DNA of 64,000 nt, taken from positions 1 to 64,000 of the forward strand of contig CAIOGM010000038.1 in the NCBI GenBank assembly GCA_903857795.1. The letters are read 5' to 3'. This DNA is from an uncultured Geobacter sp. Its GTDB lineage: Bacteria > Desulfobacterota > Desulfuromonadia > Geobacterales > CAIOGM01. Under the pieces are notes generated by a model. It made no database searches. It worked only from the letters and a program-made list of their open reading frames with translations, and had not been told where the DNA came from. This document shows positions 54,417 through 64,000 of the stretch, piece after piece (within the stretch, counting starts at the first letter, position 1; every line of letters begins with the position of its first letter). Made by a program: the position numbers and the translations under genes.

Positions 54417-55931
54417 ATGAACTTCTCCTCTCTCATCGCAGCAATCGATCCCTCCATCATGATCCCGGCTGATCCCGAGATCACGGGAATAGCCTACGAC
54501 TCACGCCGGGTCTCCCCCGGAACCCTCTTCTTCGCCCTGAAGGGAACTGCCGTGGACGGGCACCGGTTCATCCAGGAGGCGGTCCGGTCGGGAGCGGTGG
54601 CGGTCGTACTGGAAGAGTCCGCCTTCGCACCGGCAGGGATCCCCTGGGTGGCGGTGGCTAACGCCCGTCTGGCCCTGGCCAGGATGGCGTCTCACTATTA
54701 CGGCGATCCGACAGCCGGGATCCCGGTGGTGGGGATCACCGGCACCAACGGCAAGACCACCACGACCTATATTCTGGAGGGGATGCTGGCGGCGGCAGGG
54801 CGCCCGGCGGCGGTGCTCGGAACCATCAGTTACCGGTTCGGCGACTTCCAAGTGGAGGCGCCACACACCACACCGGAGTCGGCGGACCTCCAGCGGCTTC
54901 TCCGGGAGTTGGTCGACCGGGGAGCAATGAGCGTGGTCATGGAGGTCTCGTCCCACGCCCTGGAGCAGCGGCGGGCCGACGGCTGCAGCTTCGACGTGGG
55001 GCTCTTTACCAACCTGACCCCCGAGCACCTGGATTATCATCGGACCATGGAGTCGTACCTGGCAAGCAAGCGCCGCCTCTTCAGCGACCTGCTCATCCCC
55101 GACAGTGGAAAACCCCGGAGGCGGGCCGTCATCAACCTGGATGACCCCGCCGGAGCAGAACTGGCAGCAGCGGCCGCTTGCCCCGTCATAACCTATGGGC
55201 TCGATTCGGCCGCCCATGTGACGGTCCGCACCCCCTGCTGCTCCGTGGCGGGGATCACCGGAACCCTGGTCACCCCGGAGGGTGAGTTCCCCTTCCGCTC
55301 ATCAATGCTCGGCCGATTCAACCTCTACAACATCCTGGCGGCGGCCGCCGTGGGATTTTCCCTGGGGCTCTCCCTGGAAGCCCTCCGGAGCGGGATCGAA
55401 CAGCACCGGAAGGTCCCGGGGAGGATGGAGCAAGTCCCCAACGACCGGGGAGTGACCCTTCTGGTGGATTACGCCCACACCGGAGATGCCCTGGAAAATG
55501 TCTTGAAAACCCTCTCCGCCCTGGACGGCCGACGGATCATCACCCTCTTCGGCTGCGGCGGTGATCGGGACCGGGGAAAGCGGCCGGTCATGGCTCAGGC
55601 GGCAGGGCGCTACAGCGACCTGACCATCATCACCTCCGATAATCCCCGCACCGAGGAGCCGGCGGCCATCATTGCCCAGGTCCGCGAGGGGATACTGGGG
55701 TTGGGACTGCGGGAGTACCGCGCCGAGGAGCTGGTGGAGTTTATGAGGGGATTCACAACCGTTGAGAACCGGCGCGTCGCCATCAGACTGGCAGTCAGGC
55801 TCTCCCGCCCCGGTGACATCATCCTCCTGGCCGGCAAGGGGCACGAGGAGTATCAGATCATCGGGACCACTAAAGAGCGCTTCGATGACCGGGAAGAGGC
55901 TGCCGCCGCCTTCCGGGAGGAGACGGCATGA
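54417..55931 (+). CDS. murE: UDP-MurNAc-tripeptide synthetase (meso-DAP-adding)
   Basis: MurE adds the third amino acid to UDP-MurNAc-L-Ala-D-Glu. 504 residues: ATP site [13 protein letters not shown], carbamylated-Lys region, and SDNPRTEEP, the DNPR motif that marks meso-diaminopimelate specificity. GKGHEEYQ near the C-terminus. 4-base overlap with murF. Confidence 0.97.
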   Translation: MNFSSLIAAIDPSIMIPADPEITGIAYDSRRVSPGTLFFALKGTAVDGHRFIQEAVRSGAVAVVLEESAFAPAGIPWVAVANARLALARMASHYYGDPTAGIPVVGITGTNGKTTTTYILEGMLAAAGRPAAVLGTISYRFGDFQVEAPHTTPESADLQRLLRELVDRGAMSVVMEVSSHALEQRRADGCSFDVGLFTNLTPEHLDYHRTMESYLASKRRLFSDLLIPDSGKPRRRAVINLDDPAGAELAAAAACPVITYGLDSAAHVTVRTPCCSVAGITGTLVTPEGEFPFRSSMLGRFNLYNILAAAAVGFSLGLSLEALRSGIEQHRKVPGRMEQVPNDRGVTLLVDYAHTGDALENVLKTLSALDGRRIITLFGCGGDRDRGKRPVMAQAAGRYSDLTIITSDNPRTEEPAAIIAQVREGILGLGLREYRAEELVEFMRGFTTVENRRVAIRLAVRLSRPGDIILLAGKGHEEYQIIGTTKERFDDREEAAAAFREETA

Positions 55932-57325
55932 TGTTTTCCATCGCCCAGATCGCCGCAATGACCGGCGGGAGTATCGTCGGTCCCGGTGACTCAGGGGTGA
56001 CGGGAGTCGCCACCGATTCGCGGAGCATCACACCGGGCCAACTCTTCGTGCCGCTGGTGGGGCCGCGCTTCGATGGTCACGCCTACCTCTCCAAAATGGC
56101 GGCCAAGGGGGTTACAGTCGTCCTCGCCGCCGGCAGCTGGGCTGAGGGCAATCCCCTCCCCGCCGGAGTGACCACCGTGGTGGTCCCAGATACGCTGCGC
56201 GCCCTGGGAGATCTCGCGGCAGGCTACCGGGCCAGCTTCACCCTCCCGGTGATCGGTATCACCGGCAGCAACGGCAAGACCACCACCAAAGAGCTCCTGG
56301 CGACCATCCTGGAACTGACCGGCCCCGGCCTCAAGAGCAGCGGCAACCTGAACAACCTCATCGGCCTGCCACAGATGCTCTTCCGGCTCCTTCCAAGCCA
56401 CCGCTGGGCGGTTCTGGAGATGGGGATGAGCGAACCGGGCGAGATCGACCGGCTGGCCGAGATCGCCCGCCCCTCTCTGGGGATCGTCACCAACGCCTTT
56501 CAAGCCCACCTGGAGAGCATGGGGAGCATCGAAAATGTGGCTCGGGCCAAGGGGGAACTCTTCCTCCGGCTCCCCCCGGGCGGGACGGCGCTCTACAACG
56601 CCGATGACCCGCTGGTCGCCCGTCTCCCCGGGGCGAGCGGCGTGCTGCGACGCTCTTTCGGCCTCGTCTCGGGCGAGGTGACAGCTTCCGACGTGACCTC
56701 CCATGGTCTCGACGGGATGAGCTTCACCCTCCACCTGGCGCAGGAGCAGCTGCGGGTACGGTTTCATGCCTGCGGTCGCCACCTGCTGGCCAACGCCCTG
56801 GCCGCTGCAGCAGCGGCCGAGTCTCTGGGGGTCGGGGGGGTGACAATCCGGGAGGGGCTGGAACGGTTCCAACCGGCCGACCGCCGCTTCGCGATGGAAC
56901 GGATCGGCAAAATGACCCTCATCGATGACAGCTACAACGCCAATCCCGCCTCCATGGAGGCGGCGCTCACCACCCTACCCGAAATTCATGGCTCAGGAAG
57001 GATCATCGCCGCCCTGGGAGATATGCTGGAGCTTGGTCCTGAGACGGAAGCGCTCCACCGGCGGCTCGGAGAGCAGGCGGGGAGGATCGTCCAGCGGCTC
57101 TATCTGCGCGGCGCCATGGCGCCCGCCGTCGCCGAGGGGGCCCGCAGGGCGGGGCTTCCGGCGTCGGCCATCGTCATCGCGTCAGAGCACGATGCGATCG
57201 CCTCCGCCATCCTCCATGACGCCAAAACCGACGACCTGCTGCTGGTCAAGGGGTCCCGCGGCGCGGGGATGGACCGGGTTGCGGCCCTGATCAGGGATCA
57301 CTCCCTACTCTCAAAGGAGGCATAG
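55928..57325 (+). CDS. murF: UDP-MurNAc-tripeptide-D-Ala-D-Ala ligase
   Basis: MurF adds D-Ala-D-Ala to the tripeptide. 465 residues: N-terminal DUF-like domain ([18 protein letters not shown]), ATP site [40 protein letters not shown]. Overlaps murE and lies 7 bases before mraY. Confidence 0.97.
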   Translation: MMFSIAQIAAMTGGSIVGPGDSGVTGVATDSRSITPGQLFVPLVGPRFDGHAYLSKMAAKGVTVVLAAGSWAEGNPLPAGVTTVVVPDTLRALGDLAAGYRASFTLPVIGITGSNGKTTTKELLATILELTGPGLKSSGNLNNLIGLPQMLFRLLPSHRWAVLEMGMSEPGEIDRLAEIARPSLGIVTNAFQAHLESMGSIENVARAKGELFLRLPPGGTALYNADDPLVARLPGASGVLRRSFGLVSGEVTASDVTSHGLDGMSFTLHLAQEQLRVRFHACGRHLLANALAAAAAAESLGVGGVTIREGLERFQPADRRFAMERIGKMTLIDDSYNANPASMEAALTTLPEIHGSGRIIAALGDMLELGPETEALHRRLGEQAGRIVQRLYLRGAMAPAVAEGARRAGLPASAIVIASEHDAIASAILHDAKTDDLLLVKGSRGAGMDRVAALIRDHSLLSKEA

Positions 57326-57332
57326 AGCCCTC

Positions 57333-58409
57333 ATGCTCTACCATCTGCTCTATCCGCTGGCCTCCAGCGTCAAGTTCTTCAATATCTTCAAATACCTCAC
57401 TTTCCGGACCATCTACGCGATGATCACGGCCCTCATCGTCACCTTCGTCGTCGGCCCCTGGGTCATCAGGAAGCTGGAGTCGCTCCAGGCGCGCCAGATC
57501 ATCCGGACCGACGGCCCCGAATCACACTTGAAGAAACAAGGGACCCCCACCATGGGGGGGGTGATAATTCTCGCAGGGATCATCGTCCCGACGCTCCTCT
57601 GGGCCGATCTGGCCAACGGCTACGTCTGGCTGACCCTCTTCATCATCATCGGCTACGGGGCCATCGGCTTCGTGGACGACTATAAGAAGGTGGTAGAGAA
57701 GAACCCCAAGGGGCTCTCCCCCCGGCAGAAGATGTTCTGGCAGCTCCTCCTGGGAGCGGTTTTCGGGATCACCCTCTTCAACATGCCCGGCTTTTCCCGG
57801 GAGCTCTACTTTCCGTTTTTCAAGAACCTCCACCCGGACCTCTGGTTCTGCTTCATCCCCTTTGTGATGCTGGTCATCGTGGGGGCCAGCAACGCCGTGA
57901 ATCTGACCGACGGTCTCGACGGCCTCGCCATCGGACCGGTGGCCATCAACGCGGCCACGTATCTCCTCTTTGCCTACATCGCCGGGAACGTCAAGCTGGC
58001 CACCTACCTGCAGATCCCCTATGTGGCCGGCGCCGGTGAACTGGCGGTGGTCTGCGGCGCCCTGGTCGGTTCCGGCATCGGCTTCCTCTGGTATAATTCG
58101 TACCCCGCCGAGGTCTTCATGGGGGACGTAGGTTCCCTCTCTCTGGGAGGCGGCCTCGGCGCCCTGGCGGTGATCACCAAGCAGGAGATTCTCCTGGTCA
58201 TCGTGGGGGGGGTCTTCGTAGTGGAGGCGCTCTCCGTGATCTTTCAGGTGGGCTCCTATAAGTACCGGGGAAAACGGATCTTCCGGATGGCCCCCATTCA
58301 CCACCACTTTGAACTGAAAGGGGTAGCCGAGCCCAAGATCATCGTCAGGTTCTGGATCATCACCCTGATCCTGGCACTGGTGGCGATCTCAACGTTGAAG
58401 ATGCGGTAG
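57333..58409 (+). CDS. mraY: Phospho-MurNAc-pentapeptide translocase
   Basis: MraY makes lipid I on undecaprenyl phosphate. 358 residues with about ten transmembrane helices. Landmarks: [36 protein letters not shown] (DDYKK), [24 protein letters not shown] and [12 protein letters not shown] (HHH). Confidence 0.98.
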   Translation: MLYHLLYPLASSVKFFNIFKYLTFRTIYAMITALIVTFVVGPWVIRKLESLQARQIIRTDGPESHLKKQGTPTMGGVIILAGIIVPTLLWADLANGYVWLTLFIIIGYGAIGFVDDYKKVVEKNPKGLSPRQKMFWQLLLGAVFGITLFNMPGFSRELYFPFFKNLHPDLWFCFIPFVMLVIVGASNAVNLTDGLDGLAIGPVAINAATYLLFAYIAGNVKLATYLQIPYVAGAGELAVVCGALVGSGIGFLWYNSYPAEVFMGDVGSLSLGGGLGALAVITKQEILLVIVGGVFVVEALSVIFQVGSYKYRGKRIFRMAPIHHHFELKGVAEPKIIVRFWIITLILALVAISTLKMR

Positions 58410-58442
58410 CTGATCGTGGACGCGCAACGAAATGGAAGCTCT

Positions 58443-59801
58443 ATGAACCTGAACGATAAAAAAGTCCTCGTCGTCGGCCTGGCCCGCACCGGGATCGCCT
58501 GCGCCCGGTTCCTGGTTAACCGGGGGGCGCGGGTCACGGTCACCGATATGAAGCCCGCCGACCGGGTGGCCGGGGAGATGGCGGAACTGGCCCGGTTTCC
58601 CATAACCTGGGAACTGGGAGGACACGATGAGTCCAGCTTCCTTACCAGCGACCTCATCGTGGTGAGCCCTGGCGTCCCCATGGAGCATCCGCTCCTCCTG
58701 AAGGCGAAGAGCGCCGGCCAAGAGATCATCAGCGAGGTGGAGCTGGCGTCCCGGTTCCTCTCCGTCCCCCTGGTGGCGATCACCGGGACCAACGGCAAGA
58801 CCACCACCACCACACTCATCGGAGAGCTCTTTAAGGCGTGCGGCCGCCACCCCTTCGTGGGGGGGAACATCGGCACCCCGCTCATTCAGGCAACCGAGGC
58901 CGAAGTGCCGGCGGACGTGGTCGTGGCGGAAATCAGCTCCTTCCAGCTGGAGTGGATCAGCTCCTTTCGCCCCCGTATCGCGATCCTCCTCAACCTCACC
59001 GAGGATCACCTGGATCGGTATCTGGAGATGGAGACATACTGCAGCGCCAAGGCACGCATCTTCGAGAACCAGACCGGTGACGACTACGCTCTCCTCAACC
59101 TGGATGCCCCCCTGGTGGCCCGTCTCGCCCCATTACTCAAGGCCCGGCTCTTCCCCATGAGCCAGAAGCAGGAGCTTGTCGAGGGGATCTTCCACCGTGA
59201 CGGAGTCATTACTTTCCGCCATGACGGCAAGGAGGCGCGCTTCCCCACCGCCGACTACCTCTTGAAAGGGAGCCACAATACCGAGAATATCATGGCGGCC
59301 CTGGCGTCGGCCCTCCTCTCCGGCTGTGACGAGAGCCGCTGCGGCAAGGCGGTCGCCTCCTTCGCCGGACTCCGCCACCGGATGGAGCTGGTCCGGCGGA
59401 TCAACGGGGTCGCCTGGTATGAAGACAGCAAGGGGACCAACGTGGGGAGTGTGGTCAAGTCGCTGGAGAGCTTCCCGGGCGGCATCACCCTCATCGCCGG
59501 CGGCAAGGACAAGGGGGGCTCCTATGAGCCGCTTGCAGAGCTGGTCAGAGAGCGGGTGGCCCACCTCATCCTCATCGGCGAGGCCCGGCAGCGGCTCTCC
59601 CGGGCACTGGGAGAGCTCACCGACACCCGGTTTGCCGAGACACTGGAGGAGGCGGTTGCTGTGGCCCACCGGCTGACCCGGCCCGGCGGGGTGGTTCTCT
59701 TCTCCCCTGCCTGTTCCAGCTTCGATATGTTCCGGGATTACGAAGAACGGGCCAACCGGTTTATCAGCGCGGTGCAACGTCTTGACGGTGACCGGTCGTG
59801 A
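58443..59801 (+). CDS. murD: UDP-MurNAc-L-Ala-D-Glu ligase
   Basis: MurD adds D-glutamate. 452 residues from ATG 58443 ([17 protein letters not shown]); GTG 58416 is possible. ATP site [36 protein letters not shown], and late [22 protein letters not shown]. The stop overlaps ftsW. Confidence 0.97.
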   Translation: MNLNDKKVLVVGLARTGIACARFLVNRGARVTVTDMKPADRVAGEMAELARFPITWELGGHDESSFLTSDLIVVSPGVPMEHPLLLKAKSAGQEIISEVELASRFLSVPLVAITGTNGKTTTTTLIGELFKACGRHPFVGGNIGTPLIQATEAEVPADVVVAEISSFQLEWISSFRPRIAILLNLTEDHLDRYLEMETYCSAKARIFENQTGDDYALLNLDAPLVARLAPLLKARLFPMSQKQELVEGIFHRDGVITFRHDGKEARFPTADYLLKGSHNTENIMAALASALLSGCDESRCGKAVASFAGLRHRMELVRRINGVAWYEDSKGTNVGSVVKSLESFPGGITLIAGGKDKGGSYEPLAELVRERVAHLILIGEARQRLSRALGELTDTRFAETLEEAVAVAHRLTRPGGVVLFSPACSSFDMFRDYEERANRFISAVQRLDGDRS

Positions 59802-60910
59802 TGAAGGATCTGGAAAAATACGACCTGATCATCCTCCTCATGGCAGTGGCGCTCACCTGCTTCGGCATCGTCATGGTCTACTCCACCTCGTCGGTCATGG
59901 CTGCGAAAAAGTATCATGACGGCTTCTATTTTCTCAAACGGCAGGGGATCTACGCCTGCATCGGCTTCGGCATCATGCTCTGCGCCATGAGGTTCGATTA
60001 CCAGATCCTGCGGAAATGGGCGGTCGTCCTCCTCCTGGGGTGCATCTTCCTTCTCCTGCTGGTCTTCATCCCCGGTGTGGGGGTCAAGGCCAAGGGGGCG
60101 GCCCGCTGGATCAAACTCCCCGGTTTCAACCTCCAGCCGTCGGAGCTGGCCAAGATCGCGCTCATCATCTACATGGCCTACTCCTTGGACAAGAAGAACG
60201 ATCAGGGGAAGATGAAGATCTTTCTGGCCGGGTTCTTCCCCTACATGGTGATCCTGGCCCTCATGCTCGGCATCCTGCTCAAACAGCACGATCTCGGCTC
60301 GGCGCTCACCCTCTTCTTCGTCGCCTTCATGATGCTCTTCATTGCGGGATCAAAATTGAAGTATATCGGCGGCTGCGGCGTCCTGGCCGCGCCGTTCGGC
60401 TGGTATTTCATCGTCTCCGAGCCGTACCGCTGGGAAAGGATCAAGGCGTATCTGGACCCGTGGCAGGATCCCACCGGCACCGGCTTTCAGATCATCCAGT
60501 CGTGGATCGCCGTCGGCACCGGCGGTCTCTTCGGCCAGGGGCTGGGGGAAAGCAAGCAGAAGCTCTTCTACCTCCCTGAAGCTCACACCGACTTCATCCT
60601 GGCGGTGACCGGTGAAGAGCTGGGGTTCGTGGGGATCACCATCATCGCCTCCATGTTCTTCCTGCTGGTGCTCCGGAGCATCCGGGTCGCCCTCTACGCC
60701 GAAGACAACTTCGGCCGGTTCCTCGCCTACGGCATCGCCGTTCTCCTGGGCACCGAGGCATTCTTCAACATGGCGGTGGTCACCGGCATGGTCCCCACCA
60801 AGGGGCTGGCGCTGCCGTTCATCAGTTATGGCGGCAGCTCACTCATCGTGACGCTGTTGGCCACCGGAATCCTCCTCAACGTCTCGTCACGGATGCGGGG
60901 GACCCCATGA
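59801..60910 (+). CDS. ftsW: Peptidoglycan glycosyltransferase FtsW
   Basis: FtsW polymerises septal glycan with FtsI. 369 residues, SEDS fold with about ten helices. Visible: DLIILLMAVALTCFGIVMVYSTSS, KGAARWIKLPGFNLQPSELAK, KQHDLGSAL, and EELGFVG plus the last PFISYGGSSL. ATG 59801 overlaps the murD stop (TGATG); its own stop overlaps murG. Confidence 0.96.
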   Translation: MKDLEKYDLIILLMAVALTCFGIVMVYSTSSVMAAKKYHDGFYFLKRQGIYACIGFGIMLCAMRFDYQILRKWAVVLLLGCIFLLLLVFIPGVGVKAKGAARWIKLPGFNLQPSELAKIALIIYMAYSLDKKNDQGKMKIFLAGFFPYMVILALMLGILLKQHDLGSALTLFFVAFMMLFIAGSKLKYIGGCGVLAAPFGWYFIVSEPYRWERIKAYLDPWQDPTGTGFQIIQSWIAVGTGGLFGQGLGESKQKLFYLPEAHTDFILAVTGEELGFVGITIIASMFFLLVLRSIRVALYAEDNFGRFLAYGIAVLLGTEAFFNMAVVTGMVPTKGLALPFISYGGSSLIVTLLATGILLNVSSRMRGTP

Positions 60911-62016
60911 GACTCCTCATCGCCGGCGGCGGCACCGGCGGCCACCTGTTTCCCGGCATCGCGGTGGCGGAAGAGTTCCTCTCCCGCGACCCCCGCAACG
61001 AGCTGCTCTTTATCGGCACCGAAGCCGGCATCGAGGCCCGGGCGCTCCCCGCGGCCGGCTACCGGCTGAAGAGCATCGCCACGGCGGGGATCAGGGGGAA
61101 GCGTGGGCTCGCCAAGGCCAAGAGCATTGCCCTTCTCCTCTACGCCTACGCCCAATCCCGCCGGATCCTGAAAGAGTTCCGGCCGGAGCTGGTTCTCGGA
61201 GTCGGCGGCTACGCTTCAGGTCCGGCGGTGCTGGCGGCCCGGGGGCTGCTCATCCCCTGTTTCATCCACGAGCAGAACGCCATCCCCGGGATGACCAACA
61301 AGATCCTCGCGCGAGTGGCGGCAAAAGTCTTCATCTCACTGGAAGAGTCGCGCCCCTTCTTCCCCCGGGAGCGGACGCTCCTCACCGGCAATCCCCTGCG
61401 GCGGCAGATCCTGGAGTCCATTATCCCCGATGAAACGTCTGAGCACACCTCACACCTCACGCCTCACGATTTTCACCTCCTCATCTTCGGCGGCAGCCGC
61501 GGCGCCCATGCCGTCAATCAGGCCATGGTGGCGGCGCTCCCGTACCTTGAACCCCTCGGTACCCGACTCACCGTGACCCACCAGACCGGCACCGACGACC
61601 TGGAGCTGGTCAGAGAAGGATATCGTGCGGCAGGGGTTGCCGCTGAGGTGATCCCCTTCATCGACAACATGGCGGCCGAATACGGAAAGGCTGACCTCAT
61701 CGTCTGCCGCGCCGGGGCCACCACCATCGCGGAGGTGACCGCCACCGGCAAGGGGTGCATCTTCATCCCCTTCCCCCATGCCGTGGATGACCATCAGCGC
61801 CGCAACGCAGAAGCGCTCCTGAAAGAACGGGCCGGATTCATGCTCCTGGAGCGGGAACTTTCGGGGGAGAGCCTCGGCCGCCTCATCCTCGACCTGATGA
61901 ACGAGCCTCGGCGGATCGCCGAAGCGGCCCGCAACGCCCGAAGCCTCTGCCGGCTGGACGCGGCGCGGCTCATAGTGGATGAGATGCTCAGGAAAGCAGG
62001 TCAGGAACAAGGTTGA
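60907..62016 (+). CDS. murG: UDP-GlcNAc: lipid I GlcNAc-transferase MurG
   Basis: MurG makes lipid II. 369 residues. GAGGTGGHLFPGIAVA-type N-terminus (IAGGGTGGHLFPG), HEQNAIPGMTNK, LLTGNPLR, IFGGSRGAHAVNQ, and RAGATTIAEVTATGKGCIFIPFPHAVDDHQ. Odd: residues about 178-189 (SEHTSHLTPHDF) are encoded by CACCTCACGCCTCACG repeats between the two Rossmann domains. The ORF stays open and all motifs are intact. Confidence 0.97.
   Translation: MRLLIAGGGTGGHLFPGIAVAEEFLSRDPRNELLFIGTEAGIEARALPAAGYRLKSIATAGIRGKRGLAKAKSIALLLYAYAQSRRILKEFRPELVLGVGGYASGPAVLAARGLLIPCFIHEQNAIPGMTNKILARVAAKVFISLEESRPFFPRERTLLTGNPLRRQILESIIPDETSEHTSHLTPHDFHLLIFGGSRGAHAVNQAMVAALPYLEPLGTRLTVTHQTGTDDLELVREGYRAAGVAAEVIPFIDNMAAEYGKADLIVCRAGATTIAEVTATGKGCIFIPFPHAVDDHQRRNAEALLKERAGFMLLERELSGESLGRLILDLMNEPRRIAEAARNARSLCRLDAARLIVDEMLRKAGQEQG
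61439..61468 (+). repeat. In-frame CTCACG-type repeat inside murG
   Basis: CACACCTCACACCTCACGCC and a second CTCACG encode HTSHLTPHD in the linker between the domains of MurG. It is the same repeat type as the first insertion of cbiD. Confidence 0.6.
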
Positions 62017-62054
62017 GGTTGAGGAGAACGCAATTCGGGACAAAGGATCAAGCC

Positions 62055-62366
62055 ATGGCTACCGTCAGGACACAAGAAGAGGTGCTGCAGCTGCTGCGCA
62101 ACGATATGCCGTTACTTCGTGAACGGTACGGCATCACCCGGATGGCTCTCTTCGGCTCCTTTGCCCAGGGGAGCCCCCGGGATGACAGTGATGTGGATAT
62201 CGTGGTGGAGATAGAGGCCTCACGGCCGCTGGGGCTCAAGTTCTTCGAGCTCTCCGACTATCTTGCCGACCGCCTGGGGAGAATGATCGACCTGGTGACC
62301 TTCGGTATGCTGAAGATCTGCAAGGAAGAGCCGGAAACGGTGCTGCGGCATCTTGTCTATATCTGA
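62055..62366 (+). CDS. MNT-type minimal nucleotidyltransferase (MntA-like), orphan
   Basis: I start this at ATG 62055 with aaggatcaagcc; 103 residues. Pol-beta nucleotidyltransferase signature: [25 protein letters not shown] at 34-36 and Asp46/Asp48. The family often is the antitoxin MntA, which AMPylates its neighbour HepT. No HepT gene is present on either side: murC starts 21 bases after the stop. It lies between murG and murC in the same direction, so it may be transcribed with the dcw cluster. Role unknown. Confidence 0.9.
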   Translation: MATVRTQEEVLQLLRNDMPLLRERYGITRMALFGSFAQGSPRDDSDVDIVVEIEASRPLGLKFFELSDYLADRLGRMIDLVTFGMLKICKEEPETVLRHLVYI

Positions 62367-62386
62367 TTAACATTAACGGAGCACCC

Positions 62387-63763
62387 ATGTACGGAAAGAT
62401 AGAGAAGATTCACTTCGTCGGCATCGGTGGCATCGGCATGAGCGGCATCGCCGAGGTCCTCCTCAACCTGGGGTACAAGGTCTCCGGTTCCGATCTCCGC
62501 GGGTCGGAGACTACCGAGCGGCTCGCTGCTCTGGGGGCGGAGATCGGCATCGGGCATCAGGCCGAAAATCTGCAGAACGTCGATGTGGTGGTCATCTCTT
62601 CCGCCGTCAACGACGACAACCCCGAGGTGGTTGAGGCCAGACGGCTCCATGTGCCGGTGATCCCCAGGGCCGAGATGCTGGCCGAGCTTATGCGGATGAA
62701 GTACGGCATCGCCATCGCCGGCACCCACGGCAAGACCACCACAACCTCCATGGCCGCCTCCATCCTGGGGCATGCGGGGATTGACCCGACCATCGTCATC
62801 GGCGGCAAGCTGAACGCCATCGGCACCAATGCCCGCCTGGGACAGGGGAAGTTCCTGCTGGCCGAGGCGGATGAGTCCGACGGCTCCTTCCTGGTCCTCT
62901 CCCCCACCATCGCGGTGGTGACCAACATCGACGCCGACCACCTGGACCACTACTCCGGCATCGACGAGATCAAGGAAACCTTTGTGGAGTTCATCAACAG
63001 GGTCCCCTTCTATGGTCTGGCGGTGCTCTGTCTGGACGACCCCAACATCCGTGACGTGCTCCCCTTGGTCAAAAAACGGTATCTGACCTACGGGCTCTCG
63101 GCCCAGGCCGACATCCGCGCCACCCACGTCCGCCACAACGGGTTCATGACCTCCTTCGTGGCCCACTACAAGGGGTACCGGCTGGGAGAAATCTCCTTCC
63201 CCATGCCCGGTCCCCATAATGTGCTCAACGCCATGGCCTGCATAGGTGTAGCCCTGGAGTTGGACATCCCCTTCATCGCCATTCAGGAAGGGTTCGCCCG
63301 GTTCGGCGGCGTGGGGCGGCGGTTCCAGGTCAAGGGGGAGCTCGGAGGGATCATGGTGGTGGACGATTACGGGCATCATCCGGCGGAGATCAAGGCGACC
63401 CTGGCCGCAGCCCGACAGGGGTGGCCCGAACGACGGATCGTGGCCGCCTTTCAGCCCCACCGCTACAGCCGCACCCATGAACTGTTCACGGACTTTGTCG
63501 CCGCTTTCTCCGATGCCGACGTCCTGATCCTTACCGACGTGTACGCTGCCGGGGAACAGCCCATTGAAGGGGCCACCAGCGAGCGCCTGGCCCGGGAGTT
63601 GCGCCGCCACGGTCAGAAGGATGTGACCTGGCTCGCCGACCGGGAGAAGATTCCCGGACAGCTGGCCGGAATCGTCAGAGAGGGTGACATCGTTATCACC
63701 CTGGGCGCAGGGAACATCTGGCAGCAGGGAGAAGCGCTGGTGAAACTTCTTCAAGGATCATGA
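62387..63763 (+). CDS. murC: UDP-N-acetylmuramate-L-alanine ligase
   Basis: MurC adds L-alanine to UDP-MurNAc. 458 residues: N-terminal [23 protein letters not shown] site [34 protein letters not shown] and [13 protein letters not shown], and late LGAGNIW. ATG with aacggagcaccc upstream. Confidence 0.98.
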   Translation: MYGKIEKIHFVGIGGIGMSGIAEVLLNLGYKVSGSDLRGSETTERLAALGAEIGIGHQAENLQNVDVVVISSAVNDDNPEVVEARRLHVPVIPRAEMLAELMRMKYGIAIAGTHGKTTTTSMAASILGHAGIDPTIVIGGKLNAIGTNARLGQGKFLLAEADESDGSFLVLSPTIAVVTNIDADHLDHYSGIDEIKETFVEFINRVPFYGLAVLCLDDPNIRDVLPLVKKRYLTYGLSAQADIRATHVRHNGFMTSFVAHYKGYRLGEISFPMPGPHNVLNAMACIGVALELDIPFIAIQEGFARFGGVGRRFQVKGELGGIMVVDDYGHHPAEIKATLAAARQGWPERRIVAAFQPHRYSRTHELFTDFVAAFSDADVLILTDVYAAGEQPIEGATSERLARELRRHGQKDVTWLADREKIPGQLAGIVREGDIVITLGAGNIWQQGEALVKLLQGS

Positions 63764-63811
63764 GATGAGATCTCCTCCCCGTGCACTCTCTGCGGCGGAG
63801 TTGTTCCAGCC

Positions 63812-64000
63812 ATGAGCAACCTGAACCTCGATACCATAGGGTTTCGCGGCCGGCTTCTGGAAGAGGAACTGCTGGCGCGACATACCTCACTGAAGGTCGG
63901 CGGTCCTGCGGAGCTCTTCGCCATCCCCGAGGACGAGCAGGACCTGCTGACGCTGGTTCACTGGTTGGATCGCCAAAAGATTCCCCGGTTCGTCATTGGC
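63812..64000 (+). CDS. murB: UDP-N-acetylenolpyruvoylglucosamine reductase (5' part, cut by window edge)
   Basis: 63 codons are present and the frame is open to the last base. The N-terminus SNLNLDTIGFRGRLLEEELLARHTSLKVGGPAELFAIPEDEQDL contains the FAD-binding HTSLKVGGPA of MurB. The ribosome site is weak (ggag 12 bases upstream). The gene continues to the right. Confidence 0.93.
   Translation, partial: MSNLNLDTIGFRGRLLEEELLARHTSLKVGGPAELFAIPEDEQDLLTLVHWLDRQKIPRFVIG

Noticed and set aside
62055-62386. Complete MntA/HepT toxin-antitoxin pair
   Set aside because: No HepT-like ORF on either side; only the nucleotidyltransferase is present.
62357-63754. 465-residue minus-strand ORF opposite murC
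   Set aside because: Antisense shadow; murC is unambiguous on the plus strand.
1-64000. CRISPR array, prophage, insertion sequence or integron
   Set aside because: No spaced direct repeats of CRISPR type and no transposase, integrase or phage genes were recognised.

Overview
The window looks like a piece of a GC-rich, Gram-negative chromosome, most likely from the Geobacter/Desulfuromonadia group. That placement is an inference from gene content, not from a marker search. It rests on the split glycine decarboxylase (gcvPA/gcvPB), anaerobic-type cobalamin genes (cbiX, cbiC, cbiD, cobL), a MucR/Ros regulator, an MglA/MglB-like GTPase pair, a PEP-CTERM protein, an S-box (SAM-I) leader before two transsulfuration-type genes, and a meso-DAP-type murE. 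There is no phage, insertion sequence or CRISPR array. Nearly all of the DNA is ordinary, tightly packed coding sequence.

Layout. 1-2.4 kb (minus strand): tRNA(CAT), a NIF3-family gene, a zinc-ribbon coiled-coil gene, and the 5' part of the RNase P RNA gene, which runs off the left edge. 2.4-9.0 kb (minus): a TetR-controlled RND efflux operon (regulator, adaptor, pump, outer-membrane lipoprotein) with a clear promoter and a perfect palindromic operator. 9.2-12.4 kb: a mucR-like gene, then a SAM-I riboswitch with its own terminator ahead of two tandem Cys/Met-metabolism PLP enzymes. 12.4-25.7 kb: a PPC/DUF296 protein and lipocalin, a SlyD-like FKBP, an ABC-F ATPase, uvrB, an orphan Gnd-like NAD-binding domain coupled to coaE, thiL-lon, a large secreted TPR protein and rlpA. 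25.9-31.6 kb: a glycine cleavage operon gcvT-gcvH-gcvPA-(retropepsin-like ORF)-gcvPB-lipoate ligase. 31.6-33.4 kb: a mog/moaB-type gene and a medium-chain dehydrogenase. 33.4-39.6 kb: a surface/secretion island of a membrane TPR protein, a PEP-CTERM protein and a 1146-residue repeat protein, bounded by two almost identical terminators. 39.7-42.2 kb: mglB-mglA and an RlmI-like methyltransferase. 42.4-45.3 kb: gatA-gatB without gatC. 45.3-50.3 kb: a cobalamin operon running directly out of gatB. 50.6-64 kb: the division and cell-wall (dcw) cluster mraZ-rsmH-ftsL-ftsI-murE-murF-mraY-murD-ftsW-murG-(orphan nucleotidyltransferase)-murC-murB, with murB cut by the right edge.

Regulation readable from the sequence: a TetR palindrome touching a TTGACA/TACAAG promoter, a SAM-I OFF switch, and three GTGG boxes at 10-bp period just downstream of a TTGACA-17-TATAGT promoter before mraZ (the MraZ autoregulation pattern).

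The most unusual signal is a pattern rather than a gene. Short low-complexity or palindromic segments that look like dispersed intergenic repeats also sit in frame inside, or at the N-terminus of, conserved genes: uvrB, cbiD (twice), murG and the efflux outer-membrane gene. Similar palindromes lie in several spacers. Other points worth a second look are the retropepsin-like ORF between gcvPA and gcvPB, the MntA-like nucleotidyltransferase without HepT inside the dcw cluster, and the stand-alone Gnd-like domain coupled to coaE. I did not find a clearly new multi-gene defence or biosynthetic system.
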